Below are positions 49,439 to 61,922 of a stretch of DNA of 64,000 nt, in pieces. This DNA is from Acanthosoma haemorrhoidale (taxonomy: Eukaryota > Arthropoda > Insecta > Hemiptera > Acanthosomatidae), in contig OV884015.1 in NCBI GenBank assembly GCA_930367205.1, positions 33,037,288 to 33,101,287 of the forward strand, read 5' to 3'. The notes beneath the pieces were generated by a model. The model saw nothing but the letters and a program-made list of their open reading frames with translations, searched no databases and had not been told where the DNA came from. Each line of letters starts with the position of its first letter. Positions within the stretch are counted from its first letter, which is position 1. Position numbers and translations under genes: made by a program.

Positions 49439-50158
49439 AACAGACGCTTTGGACAACTGTACAGACTACTTCAAAGGACATCTCATCTCTCAATAGAAAA
49501 CAAATTACTAATCTACAAAGGTATACTTAAGCCAATCTGGACATACGGAATAGAGCTATGGGGGACAGCAAAAATGTCCAACATCAGTCCCATCCAATCC
49601 TTTCAATGAATAGTCCTGAGAACCATAGTTAATGCCCCTTATTACTTCGGCAACAAAACGCTTCATAACGATCTTAATATAATTTACATTCTCGAACTCA
49701 TCCCTTCCAGTATCATGAACCCTAATCCCGTAGCACAGTCATTGCACGGCACCACTCATCCCTGTAATCCTCCTTGGAGACTAACACGGCAGTGGCCTCG
49801 TGACCTGTTACAAATAAGTGACAGTGGAAGTCCTGGCAATGGCCAGTTTCTCTAATCATGTCCTGAGCGTATGTGGTTCTCGCGCTCTTCGTCAGCCTCC
49901 GCTGGCTCATATCCGGTGACGCGGCTGACGGAAGAGCATAGGGTACTTCCTAAGACTCCGCTTCCTCTTTCTCATTCGAGGGAGGTGAGAACCATGTGGA
50001 TTTGGGAGGTCTCTGGGCTGTTTGTAAATACTGTATGAATGAGCGATTGAATGAAAATTGTAAATATGGCATGAATGAAAACGTTTATCACAATTACTTA
50101 TTGCCCAATGAGGCAGATTGTAATTTTATCATAATAAAGTTGTTTTCTTATTCGTAAA
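49439..50158 (+). mobile_element. Jockey-like LINE 3' part, copy F, with 13-bp target duplication
   Basis: This is the longest copy, keeping about 90 codons of ORF2. It reads RRFGQLYRLLQRTSHLS, ENKLLIYKGILKPIWTYGI, ELWGTAKMSN, then PNPVAQSL and RLTRQWPRDLL. These are the hallmark segments downstream of the Jockey RT core, in order. One in-frame stop interrupts it (IQSFQ*), and the normal ORF2 stop has changed to CAA. The full 3' UTR, hairpin and aataaag tail follow. Perfect repeats attatttagttta lie at 49426-49438 and 50159-50171. It is an inactive, 5'-truncated insertion. Confidence 0.96.
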
Positions 50159-50171
50159 ATTATTTAGTTTA

Positions 50172-52715
50172 TGTGAAAATTTCCGACCTTCTTCTGGTTG
50201 AGAAGATCGCCAATTTAGATACCTTTAACCGGGTTATGAATTGCACCAATGATGGGAGGACGTCTATGCAACTATTAGATAAATACATCAGATCTTCGGA
50301 TACTGCATTCATTTCACAACATGGAATATCTAAAAGAACTAATAAATATACGCCAACAACAACTTTAGCCATTCGTCAAGAGACACACGTCACTAAAACA
50401 AACCTGAACCATTTTTAAGACACCTATGAGTCACTGATACTTGCGAATATCTCTTAGGTCCTATTTGCAAATCTTTCACGACAATAATGCGAACAGTATA
50501 GAATTACCAAAAAATACTAGCTCTTTTTAATCTAGAATTGACAAGGCCGCCAACACTGAATGATGCACATTTTCTATTGCCTGTAAGTTTGGGGAAGAAA
50601 AAAGTCATAATTGTTATTTAATGGAGCACTAATAACAGTAATAAAACAAATCCTTATTTGGCCGAGCATTGCACATTTCTCCTTTTTTGTCGATTTTAGC
50701 GGCTTCAAGATTGATAGTTACCTTGATATTGTATCTTGCCCCCAATTGGACAATTAACTGTTTTTGCATATTTTGTGGTCGCTTTTGGGCGAATATTGTC
50801 ACCTTGGTATCGTGTCTTAAATCTGCCAAATTTATTACCTCAACCTCAGTATGAAAACCCGTCCGAAGTATTGAAACGGTGTTAGTTCAACATTTAAAAT
50901 GACTTTTAATAAATGCATGCTGATTTGTTGCTCTAGATAACAAATAGGACTAGGTGTGCCCAAGGACTCGGATAGGTGAATACCAGCTAGTATTAGATCC
51001 GGTAGTGCACCTTCAAGGATCGTAATTTGTGAGTTCTATCGAGGCTTTAACAAGCCTTGTAGATTGATTGATGATCCATTTAGAACTATAGATAACAGGA
51101 CAGAAAATGTTGAATGAAAAACGATTTATTAAGTCAACATAGAGAGATAGATAGAAAACATTACAACACAACATTATTAAGTACAGATAAAAAAAAAATC
51201 GATTCTAGGGGGAAAAAAAGAAAAATAAGAAAATGACGTCAACATCTGTAAATTAATAAATTTAATGTTATGATAATAGAATACAATAAGAAAAGGTCAA
51301 TAAAATACAAAATTAAAAGAAAACCTTTAGATTAATAAATATCAGGTATTTTATCACATAATTAAACTATTGTAACAAATTAAGAAGGTGCTAAATAAAA
51401 TAAAATAAGCATAAAAGACAAAAATTATTTAAAAGAATTTCAATAAATGCATTCATTGCATTGATAAATTTATTTCTAAGCATCAGCGAGGTTACTCGAC
51501 CATTCTATCATTATTGAGTGTTTTACTAAGTAAAATCGCCTTCTGCCATCAGTATCCTTTAGGCATATTTTTTAGTCGCCAATAGTAACCCTATATATTG
51601 AAAATTTCGAGCAAAGCTGAATGTTTGAATAATAGCTTATTTAAATAAGTTTACATAACTGTAGCATGGAAAACAAGGTGAGACATGTAACAGCTGACAA
51701 GGAAATTCAATTCATGTGGCCTGTGGTTGAGGTGCTCGAGGCACGAATCCAAAGAAAACTCATGAACTCTTCCAAGACTCAAGCGAAAATATCAACCGTT
51801 ATATTTTTTGGCTAAAAAAAAAGGCATGCTTTTTTTGTGGAAAATCGCTAAATTTGTTTTGTCATAATTTAATATTTGTTTTTGTTTTTTGATTTATTTT
51901 TAGTGTGTTAGCAATATAATCAAATTTGGGCAGCTTTTCGTTATTTTATAAGTAACATTTTTCTCTGAGTATTGTAAGCTATTTAGTTATTGTTCTCTTG
52001 GTCATACGTTCGCCACTACTATTTGCTCTTTAAACTGTATTGCTTAGAATGTTTTAGTTATTGAATTTTCTCTGAAACAACTGAAATATTGATAGTTCTC
52101 ATGTTTACTTTTATCCTTCTCCTATAGTATCTTTATAATATCCATATCTTATAGTGTTTGATATTTTTTTTTCATATCCCCATATTATTATAAATTATGG
52201 ATATCAGTATAGATTTTATACAAATGAATCTATTAACAGTAGGTTCATTTATGTAGATTCTGTACTGATTTCCATAATTTATAATAACAAGAGGATAAGA
52301 AGAGGTAAAAATAATTATATATTTATGAATTTAATTTGTATATTAATGTTGTCCCTGAGACTGATATCTTTGCAGTGTTGTTGGAAACGCATTGCGTTTG
52401 AGCTACGAAACTATTCATAGTATTCATAAAATTAATTTTTTTTGACAACCTTTTCCTCCCTTTGAAAATGATTCATGAAAAAACTCTAAATTTAAACATA
52501 TCCAATAACCGATCGGCCAAATAATCTAGCCTCCCATTCACTTTTGGAAAATGTGCAATTTTATTGGTCATTCGATGGAATCAGGGGGGGGGGCACTATA
52601 TGAAATCCTACCCTCACAGTGGGGTGTAAACTTCGCCCAAGTGAAATGGTCTATTTTTAGCAATTGTCTGTGTCCTCTGTCAGCACATTCCCGGCTCGAA
52701 ACTTTATAATTTTAA
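50172..52715. other. AT-rich non-coding stretch
   Basis: No gene is supported. Frames near 50169-50418 and 50629-50854 overlap on opposite strands and have no motifs. A 10-base G run lies at 52584-52593. Confidence 0.5.
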
Positions 52716-52774
52716 TCTCTCTCTCATTCTCTTTCTCTCTCTCTCTCTCTATCGATATATCTCTCTCTCTCTCC
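52716..52774. repeat. CT microsatellite
   Basis: A pyrimidine CT repeat interrupted by atcgatatat at about 52751-52760. Confidence 0.9.
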
Positions 52775-53139
52775 CCACCATCCTAATAAGATTCTTTGGC
52801 TTCTACTCGCTGAAACTAGTTCATCCTTGGAAGGATCCCTTCTATGCAGACGGTGAACTCTCATTGCACGCATCAATCTTTCATTACTCAATTTTCCATT
52901 ACTTTGTTCATGTAAAATGAAAAATAAAATAAAAAATATTGCATACTAGAGCATAGTAAAAACCTTTCTCGAATATAAATCTTTATAAAAAAAATAAAAA
53001 CAATTTTAGTTACTTTTTTAGATCTGAAGCATGTTAGTTGGCAACACTGGATGGGAGAATAGGGCGGGTGTGCATTTGTAGAATTTCTGGCAGTAGCAGA
53101 GCAACTCGAGGTTAAAACAAACAAGTTCTCTTGCTTAAA
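52775..53139. other. Spacer
   Basis: Nothing was recognised; a 78-codon - strand frame here has no motif. Confidence 0.45.
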
Positions 53140-53320
53140 TAACTTCCAAAACCCAGGCTGGAGTCCATCATTCCCCAGGGATGTTTTCTTCGGGGCTTAG
53201 ACCTGGTCGGGGTTTACTTGGCCTCTAGAGAGAGAGGATAAACGGAAAGTTGCTTTAATGAAAAAGTATCGAATTCGGTTTATAAACGGAAGTAAAGGTG
53301 GAGGTTACAAGCCTAGCGTC
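53140..53320 (+). mobile_element. SINE-like element whose tail runs into the satellite
   Basis: The head is a decayed B-box region (aacccaggctggagtcc). The body, gatgttttcttcggggctta, ttggcctctagagagag and gaattcggtttataaacgga, matches 34323-34530 and the - strand of 58610-58795 in order. The tail acaagcctagcgtc directly precedes the first satellite unit. In the 58.7-kb copy the tail continues caccaaccaaaccagc, resembling the start of the satellite unit (caacaactcagcgc). Confidence 0.6.
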
Positions 53321-55310
53321 CAACAACTCAGCGCTACCTGCCAACTACGGTGAAAACCTCGGCCATACACCTTCATGAGCTATCCAACAACTCAGCGCTA
53401 CCTGCCAACTACGGTGAAAACCTCGGCCATACACCTTCATGAGCTATCCAGCAACTCAGCGCTACCTGCCAACTACGGTGAAAACCTCGGCCATACACCT
53501 TCATGAGCTATCCAGCAACTCAGCGCTACCTGCCAACTACGGTGAAAACCTCGGCCATACACCTTCATGAGCTATCCAACAACTCAGCGCTACCTGCCAA
53601 CTACGGTGAAAACCTCGGCCATACACCTTCATGAGCTATCCAGCAACTCAGCGCTACCTTCCAACTACGGTGAAAACCTCGGCCATACACCTTCATGAGC
53701 TATCCAGCAACTCAGCGCTACCTGCCAACTACGGTGAAAACCTCGGCCATACAACTTCATGAGCTATCCAGCAACTCAGCGCTACCTGCCAACTACGGTG
53801 AAAACCTCGGCCATACACCTTCATGAGCTATCCAGCAACTCAGCGCTACCTGCCAACTACGGTGAAAACCTCGGCCATACACCTTCATGAGCTATCCAGC
53901 AACTCAGCGCTACCTGCCAACTACGGTGAAAACCTCGGCCATACACCTTCATGAGCTATCCAACAACTCAGCGCTACCTGCCAACTACGGTGAAAACCTC
54001 GGCCATACACCTTCATGAGCTATCCAGCAACTCAGCGCTATCTTCCAACTACGGTGAAAACCTCGGCCATACACCTTCATGAGCTATCCAGCAACTCAGC
54101 GCTACCTGCCAACTACGGTGAAAACCTCGGCCATACAACTTCATGAGCTATCCAGCAACTCAGCGCTACCTGCCAACTACGGTGAAAACCTCGGCCATAC
54201 ACCTTCATGAGCTATCCAGCAACTCAGCGCTACCTGCCAACTACGGTGAAAACCTCGGCCATACAACTTCATGAGCTATCCAGCAACTCAGCGCTACCTG
54301 CCAACTACGGTGAAAACCTCGGCCATACACCTTCATGAGCTATCCAGCAACTCAGCGCTACCTGCCAACTACGGTGAAAACCTCGGCCATACACCTTCAT
54401 GAGCTATCCAGCAACTCAGCGCTACCTGCCAACTACGGTGAAAACCTCGGCCATACACCTTCATGAGCTATCCAACAACTCAGCGCTACCTGCCAACTAC
54501 GGTGAAAACCTCGGCCATACACCTTCATGAGCTATCCAGCAACTCAGCGCTACCTTCCAACTACGGTGAAAACCTCGGCCATACACCTTCATGAGCTATC
54601 CAGCAACTCAGCGCTACCTGCCAACTACGGTGAAAACCTCGGCCATACAACTTCATGAGCTATCCAGCAACTCAGCGCTACCTGCCAACTACGGTGAAAA
54701 CCTCGGCCATACACCTTCATGAGCTATCCAGCAACTCAGCGCTACCTGCCAACTACGGTGAAAACCTCGGCCATACAACTTCATGAGCTATCCAGCAACT
54801 CAGCGCTACCTGCCAACTACGGTGAAAACCTCGGCCATACACCTTCATGAGCTATCCAGCAACTCAGCGCTACCTGCCAACTACGGTGAAAACCTCGGCC
54901 ATACACCTTCATGAGCTATCCAGCAACTCAGCGCTACCTGCCAACTACGGTGAAAACCTCGGCCATACACCTTCATGAGCTATCCAGCAACTCAGCGCTA
55001 CCTGCCAACTACGGTGAAAACCTCGGCCATACAACTTCATGAGCTATCCAGCAACTCAGCGCTACCTGCCAACTACGGTGAAAACCTCGGCCATACACCT
55101 TCATGAGCTATCCAGCAACTCAGCGCTACCTTCCAACTACGGTGAAAACCTCGGCCATACACCTTCATGAGCTATCCAACAACTCAGCGCTACCTGCCAA
55201 CTACGGTGAAAACCTCGGCCATACACCTTCATGAGCTATCCAACAACTCAGCGCTACCTGCCAACTACGGTGAAAACCTCGGCCATACACCTTCATGAGC
55301 TATCCAGCAA
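53321..55310 (+). repeat. Tandem satellite: 31 units of 64 bp plus 6 bp
   Basis: Every unit is exactly 64 bp, beginning ca(a/g)caactcagcgctacct and ending cttcatgagctatc. From 53321 to 55305 is 31 full periods; a 6-bp start of a 32nd unit (cagcaa) ends at 55310. Nearly all variation is at three sites: position 2 of the unit (A/G), position 20 (G/T) and position 50 (C/A). One extra C-to-T is seen in unit 12 (54025-54088). Since 64 is not a multiple of 3 and the unit holds TGA/TAG in several frames, it does not encode protein. Low divergence indicates recent amplification or strong homogenisation. Confidence 0.98.
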
Positions 55311-56345
55311 GGATTATATTTTACCTATATTATTAGACAGACCGAATTAAATTTTTTTTTTCTATTGGTTAAATGTTTTTGGAATATGAATTATTCTGGA
55401 GTTTATTATAGGGACTTAATTAAAACCTTTAATTGTATGATATATCGAGCCGGACTAACTTTTTTTATCAAGCAATATTTTTTATTATTTTTTCATTCCA
55501 TCAAGAGGAAGGGAATACAAAACTTGTTTCCACTTTATTTCCAACAAAAGTTTTACAATAATTTCCATTCTATCTAAAAAGTGAGTTATTGTTGGGAACT
55601 TTTTTTTTTATAAGTTATTTTAACTCCCCCTTTCCTGTGGCGGGTGCTCTTTTGTACCTTCTGAATAGATGAGCCTGTATTGTAAAAGTGGATTGGGAAA
55701 TGCAATTATCGTAAATGGAATCTTCTCCAATCTTATTTATTTGTTTCACGAGACACTTGTTGTTTTTTTTCAAATTTTTCAATATTTCTATAGTAATTCA
55801 TCCTGTTAGCCGAATACGCGGTGTGAGGCTTCGTCTGTCATCTGCCTGTTTGTCTGTACTATGATAGTGGAAATAAATATAGTTTTATTTATTATTAATT
55901 ATATTTGATTAGTTATTGACTACTTATTATTTCGCATGAGGGTGGTTTAATTTTTAGTAACATCGGAAATACCAAGCGAAATGGCATATACCGAGAACAC
56001 CGAGATGCGAATGAGATACTAATGACTTTGTGTTGTTGTTTAAAATAACAAAATACAAATTGCATCTTGTTAATCATATAACATTGACATCTTTGATTTG
56101 ATACATTACTCAAAATGATAGATAAAAAACCTTTCTTCTCTTTCTTGTGTCAAATGAGTCCTTGAAGTAATATTTGCTGTTTCAAGAATGAGCAGGGCTA
56201 CCATAGAAGACCAAAACGTACATACAGGATTATTCCATGGAGCAAACCCAACAAATTAAAAAAAAATATTTATATATTATTAAGGATTTCTTAATAACAT
56301 TACATATTCAACGTGAACATTTTTAATTACAATATTTCATAAAAT
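55311..56345. other. AT-rich spacer
   Basis: A GACAGAC-type motif (- strand, about 55815-55860) is also found at 56779, 58985 and 63455. No gene is seen. Confidence 0.5.
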
Positions 56346-56355
56346 ATTAAAATTT

Positions 56356-56442
56356 TGATTGATATACTTCTTTATTGTGCTATAATTACAATCTGCCTGT
56401 TATAAGGCAATAAGTAATAAGATAAATGCTCTCATTCATACC
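56356..56442 (-). mobile_element. Jockey-like LINE 3' end, copy G (87 bp)
   Basis: Only the last 87 bp of the LINE remain: on the - strand a tatgaatgag block, then gccttataacaggc (hairpin) and cacaataaag. Perfect 10-bp repeats attaaaattt at 56346-56355 and 56443-56452 bracket it. Such extreme 5' truncation is typical of LINE retrotransposition. Confidence 0.9.
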
Positions 56443-56452
56443 ATTAAAATTT

Positions 56453-57068
56453 AAACATTTAGTAAGAAAGTCGTTGACATTTACCTTTCTATTCTAACTT
56501 TTATCATGTATATTTGTATTGAGATCGTAATATTGATCTTTATTTTTTAGATGGTTTTATTTTAGTCCATACTTTGTTGAAAATGGGGACTTTAAGTATT
56601 CTATGAGGGAGTGATTAAGATAATTTTTGAAGAATGGGTTCCCCGTACATTTCAAGTTAGAATATTTATTTTCTTACTATGTATTATTGTATCTTAATAT
56701 TCACTCAATCTTGATAGTTACGATTATGTTTGAAATTTTATATCCGTATAGGATCAAGTTCTAGACTACTTGAAGACAGTCAGGCAGACAAACGAAAAAT
56801 CAAAGTAAAGCCTCCCCCTTCGGAATTAAGTTGTTAAAAAAAAATCTTGTTGGTTGCTTCAGATTAACCCTGTTTTGAGCCTCTTCGTCCGGATACCTCC
56901 CTCTTCTCATCAAGACGAGCCGAAGATGTGCTGAGTCGAAGAAGGGTAGCATATACCCCATCTGGGTAATTTTTTCCCTCCAGCTCCAGCCACCCCCCCC
57001 CCGGCTCCAGCGACAACGATCCCTTCTGGAATTGCCACTTCCAGTTCCCTCGTCAGATATTCCGTCTA

Positions 57069-57104
<36 letters not shown>

Positions 57105-58609
57105 AACCCTAAAGCGACTGCAGTTAGCCTAAATCGACCGAGACATTTTTAAATTTTTATCTCAGCTTGGGGAATCCGTTAACATTTATTTGTCAAGGCT
57201 TACAATGAAGCCTTATAATGAACATCATTATCAAATAAATACTTGCGAACAATTTTCTTTTTAAAAATACATTACATTGTCCTTGAACCCCCGTACATAT
57301 TTTAGGCGAGGAGTTGACCTTAATATACATGCATCACATAATTAGTTAATAAAAAATCATTTGTCTGTCAGTTATTCACCCCACCGAAAGTGACCATAAA
57401 TAAAACATAGTCATTTTTTTTTTAAATCCAAAAGAGTACCGAATGACTGTTCCAACAACTTTTTGAAATTAAAATGCTCTGATGTGCCCCCCCCCCCCCT
57501 AAAAAAAACCATGAAATATTATAAATGAAAACAGCAATAACCTTTCATTTGGTACCGCAAACATCAGGTATTGGAGACGTTTTATTTTATAGAATCGTAA
57601 GCATTCTTCATACCATTATGAAATTTATAAAATGGAACATCAATGCTAACTTTCAAATCTATTCTTAAAGAAAGGACCTTTCAATAGCCAGAACAGACAA
57701 TCAATCAGATACAGTTGCTTAAAAGCAATTCAAGAAATTCCAAGATTAACAGAAAAAAACAGAACTTAAAAATGGATATAGCCACCACTAGAGCATCTGG
57801 GATGTGCATATATTTAATATTGTACTGTTAAATGAAACACTGATTTCTGCAACTTATGGTTTGCGATTAGGCATAAGGAATTCGATACAACCACCCCTGT
57901 TAATTAGTTGCCTGTCCTGGCAGTGTTGAGTTCAGTTCCCTCCCTCGTTCCCATTAGTATCATAAACCACCGCTTACCCTTTCTTTTTATCAATTGATTA
58001 ATTAATTTTAATGTGTTGGTTTACCTTGATGCACTAGATTTCATTAGCCACACTCTGTCTCTACTATTGGTCAATAGTATACACACATCAAGTCTATCTA
58101 GACCTTGTGGTTATCCTATACCGATAAAGACTAGAATCATAGACTTTCGTTGGACATAAGTGTCCTATTATTATTTTTTTTTTAAATAGCTAAATGTGAG
58201 TAACGCAATAAAAACAAAAGGTGGGGCTTGACTACGAATAAGCAAATGTGAGAGAACAAAATTATATCCCAGAGGCCAGCAAGAGAAAATACAGAAGCTG
58301 TAATTTAATAGAGTCTAAGTGGTTCATTATCTGGAAAGTGAAGGTCGCTACAGCTCACTGCAGTTATTCTGCGACTGGCGGCTACAGGAATGTTACATTT
58401 TAAGAGGTATTTTAAGTGGTCTGTTGTTTTTTTTTAAGATGAAAACGATTGAGTACTTATATATAGCAACATACAATTTCTATAAACTAATTCGTGCCCT
58501 CAGGTAAACGATTACTCGGTTAAATAAAAACAATTATTATGACTAGTGTAGACATGAATAAGAAGGAACGACCGAATATTGTCGATGGAGTTTGTCAGTT
58601 GCGAAGAGG
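56453..58609. other. Non-coding stretch with simple repeats
   Basis: It holds a TC microsatellite (57072-57101), C-runs at about 56991-57002 and 57487-57499, and a GC-richer patch at about 56860-57060. No gene is recognised. The copy of the GACAGAC-type motif is at 56775-56835. Confidence 0.5.
57072..57101. repeat. TC microsatellite
   Basis: An uninterrupted TC dinucleotide repeat of about 15 units. Confidence 0.95.
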
Positions 58610-58795
58610 GGCTGGTTTGGTTGGTGCTAGGCTCTCACTTTCAACCTTCATAATTTCCGTTTGCTAAACCAGATTTGTTCAAGAGTGTACTCATGTATCT
58701 TCAAGGCTGAGTGAACTCCGACCTAACCCATCCCTTTCGGATAAAGTCTTGATGGGAACAAAGAATTGAACTCGGGCCTAGCATACAGTTGCAAC
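58610..58795 (-). mobile_element. SINE-like element
   Basis: The - strand begins near ggcccgagttcaattc (B-box), continues gggatgggttaggtcggagt, a gatacatgagtac block and tctggtttagcaaacggaaa, and ends gagcctagcaccaaccaaac. It is the best comparator for the tail of the satellite-associated copy. No poly-A was found. Confidence 0.55.
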
Positions 58796-58800
58796 GGAGA

Positions 58801-61610
58801 CTATTTGTTGGGCTTTCGTGAATTATAATTAAAAAAACGTTGTTAAAAGGTGAATACAAATTGTTTCGCAGTGGTTATTACTGATATTTCGCATTGAAGT
58901 TCGATATTATGCTCCAAACATGTGCAAGAAGTAAACAAAGTATCCTTAGGGAGAGGCTATAGTTTGTTAAATGTACATGTTGAAATCCTTTCGTCTGCCT
59001 GCCTATATGTACTGTCTGTAATTGGTTGGCTGGAGTTGCTATAGTAGCCGATACACTGCTGCTGATACAGTGTTTGGATTCCATTACAGGAGGCAATTCA
59101 TCGTTTGTGAGCGCTCTGCTTCATTTTGTGCTATACCTTTGCTTGTTTTTACAGTGGAGGAACGTAAATATGTTTGACGCCTGGATCTCTCTGTGGATAT
59201 ACCACGTATCAGAGTTTCGGCCTTGTTATCATATACAACAGACTGCGCTCTGTATATAGAAGCAATGAAAACAATTATTCTCGCCAAACGTTTGGCTTAG
59301 AATGACGGTAGTCATTATTGGTAAAACAAAACAGTCGTAAAGCAGTCTAAATTAATTTAATTGAAGTACAACATAAATATAAGTGAAAAACAGAATGGAT
59401 AGACTTTACTTTTAATTATAGGCAGGGTGATCGTTTCGTCAATATACCTGTCGACCTATATTTGAAAATGTCTACATACGTGAGCTGATATAGTGGTTGT
59501 AAAAGTGATACAATCCATCTGAAAAATATTTTATAGATTCATTCAACAACATGTTTTGTATATTTCCAGAAATATCAAAAAAAATTATGAAACCTTTTCA
59601 TATTCATCGTCGATTAAATAAAATCTCCCATCAATAATCAGTTTTAAAAAGTAATTAAAAGCCTATTGCTGAATAATCTCAGATTGTGTGCATCAAACTG
59701 AAATATCAATTAAAAAATCTAAAAAAAAAATCTTTTATTTAGTAGAACAATAATATTTATAAAAGTATGAAAATTTAAAAAAAATCTGATTATATTTTAT
59801 TTCGATATGCACTCATTATAAAGTGTAATAATACATTATTTTCGTGTATTAATGTTCCTTACTTGTGCTTTTTTCGTTAGTAGCGCTTAATGTAAATTTT
59901 TGTAAGAGACCGAATTTGTAAAAAGAAAAAAATTTTATATCATAGAACTATTAGGACTGTAACGTACTTTCTCGTTGTGTAATTGTAAGAAAGGTCGTTC
60001 ACGAGCTAAATCTACGAGATTTTGTAAATAAATCGTTATTCATTCATTCTCTCCCCGTTAGTTTTTAGATTTTCCTTTAGTTTACATCCTTACCGTTGCC
60101 CTGTTTCAATTTGAGAAATATAAATAAAAGAAATGTTTTCAACTTCTTGGGTGAAGTGTGTTCTTTTTAATAAAAGGCTGATATTTTAATTGAAAACAGA
60201 CTCTTTCCCCGCTATATTGAATATTTCTTTTGTGAAATCGTTCTAAATATATTCCGTAGTAATTGGGAAACGCCTGGCACTAGATATTACCAAGTTCTTT
60301 GATGTTCTTCCACTCGACTTGCTACTAGTGCGGTTTGAGGTAGACTAGGTCAAGACAGAGATGGTCCACTAATTGCAGACAGGCATAGCCATCCTACAGT
60401 AGCAGCTGCAGATAGGTGCAGAAGATACAGAAGAGGGATCCAGGCCCCATCCCAGTCCCTGGGGTACAGTTCCCACCTCCCCTTTTATTTAATTAAAGTT
60501 GGCCAACTGTTGTGGACCACCAACTCCCTCGGCAGGGACCGCTCTCTAACAGGCTCAGTCCAATGTCTCTCTTCACGGCTAGGGGAGAGATTTTCAACTG
60601 TCTTCTGCACAACTTTATTCTACCCTAGCCTGCCGGAGGATGTATAGTCACTTCTTTGATGGAGTGGATAATCAAGATTTGTTCTATCACATCTAACTAG
60701 CTGTTCCAAAGAGCTTTTACCAATCCTTATTTTATATATCAATTATGATTAATTTGTTTTTATTCATACACAATACAAAAAGGAATGTAAAAACTGAAGA
60801 AACGCCGAGCCTAGCAGAAGCGTCAATGTTTTGCTCTGGTTTTTGTGTACAATGTCACTGAAGTTTTCATTGTAACGCGGTGGCCTACCCAAATATGTGA
60901 ATGTAAAATTAATATAGGAATAAGAATAGGTCAAGATATCGACATTTTAAAAGTGGGTAGAGTGGAATGGCATGAAATAAACTCCTCTTGGAAGAATACC
61001 CAGATTCAAAAGATTGCACCTGTCCCTTTATAAACCCTCATGAAGACAGTGTCACGAACAGTTTACAACCCATTTTCTTGCAAAAGAGATTGGCATGAAA
61101 TATACGGGGTTCAGCAGTTAAGGTAGACTTCAGAGAGTGTTTTGAGTTCTTTGCAAAAGTTGTCATTAGGATTAACTGATGGAAAGAGCACAAAGTCGTA
61201 ATGGTCATAAAGGAAATCTTCTTCTTGAAGGATAGAGACTCGGTCCTAGAGTATGGGATACAAGCTTGAGGACTAGGCAGCACAAGGACTTCGTTTTGGG
61301 CATCTCCCCGAAGCCTGCAGCACTCCCTTGTAAGTTTTTCCCAAGGGAACTTCACGTCTTCAGGCTGGAGAAACTAACTGAGGACATTGGCTTTTGCGGT
61401 TGCACGAGTCATCTCTTGAAGCCATCATTGTATTAAGTAAGAATTAAGTTTTATTGTTAGCTATCAAATGTGTAATCATTTTACTCATACTAAATTTAAT
61501 AATTTTAGCCATTTGTATTAAAGCATATTGTAAAATTCTATATTATAAATAGAACTTTCTTCCTTGACCAACACGTTTTTATTTAAGTAAATTACTTTGG
61601 ATTAGGAGAG
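58801..61610. other. AT-rich non-coding stretch
   Basis: No gene is supported. A candidate LINE-type 3' end (tgtaaataaatcgttattca followed by attc repeats) lies at about 59940-60050. A GACAGAC-type motif lies at 58985-59012 (- strand). A 105-codon - strand frame at 61038-61355 is unrecognised. A GC-richer patch lies at about 60290-60620. Confidence 0.4.
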
Positions 61611-61922
61611 AGAATTGGGACCAAAAGTAAGCTAACTGAATATTTTGACAAAAGGTAATTTGGTATAAATTCACGCAAATGCAATACGCTCAGGATTTGA
61701 TCAAATATGTTAGTAGTTGAATAGGTAGATGGGATTCTTTGTTAACTAATTATTCAACTAGAGCGTAACATTGAGGTGTCGAGATCAGGTGAATATATAA
61801 AAGGATATATGTACCGCTAGAAAATATACATCCCTTATACTCATACATTGCCTTACAGTTCGAGTATTCGGGAACAGTTGTATATCAGATACATTAGTGT
61901 ATCGTTACCAAGTGAGTATCCC
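61611..61922 (+). repeat. Unclassified dispersed repeat, copy 2
   Basis: It aligns over its whole length with 16233-16561 in the same orientation. The TATA-like gaatatataaaagg and the inner stem (atgta/tacat) are kept, while the stem-loop interior has changed. An approximately 18-bp segment present in copy 1 (near tagaggaatc) is missing here. Confidence 0.75.

Noticed and set aside
53321..55310. CRISPR-like array
   Set aside because: Units are contiguous 64-bp repeats without distinct spacers, and the context is eukaryotic; it is a satellite.
53321..55310. Repeat-protein coding region
   Set aside because: The 64-bp period shifts frame each unit and stops occur in several frames on both strands.
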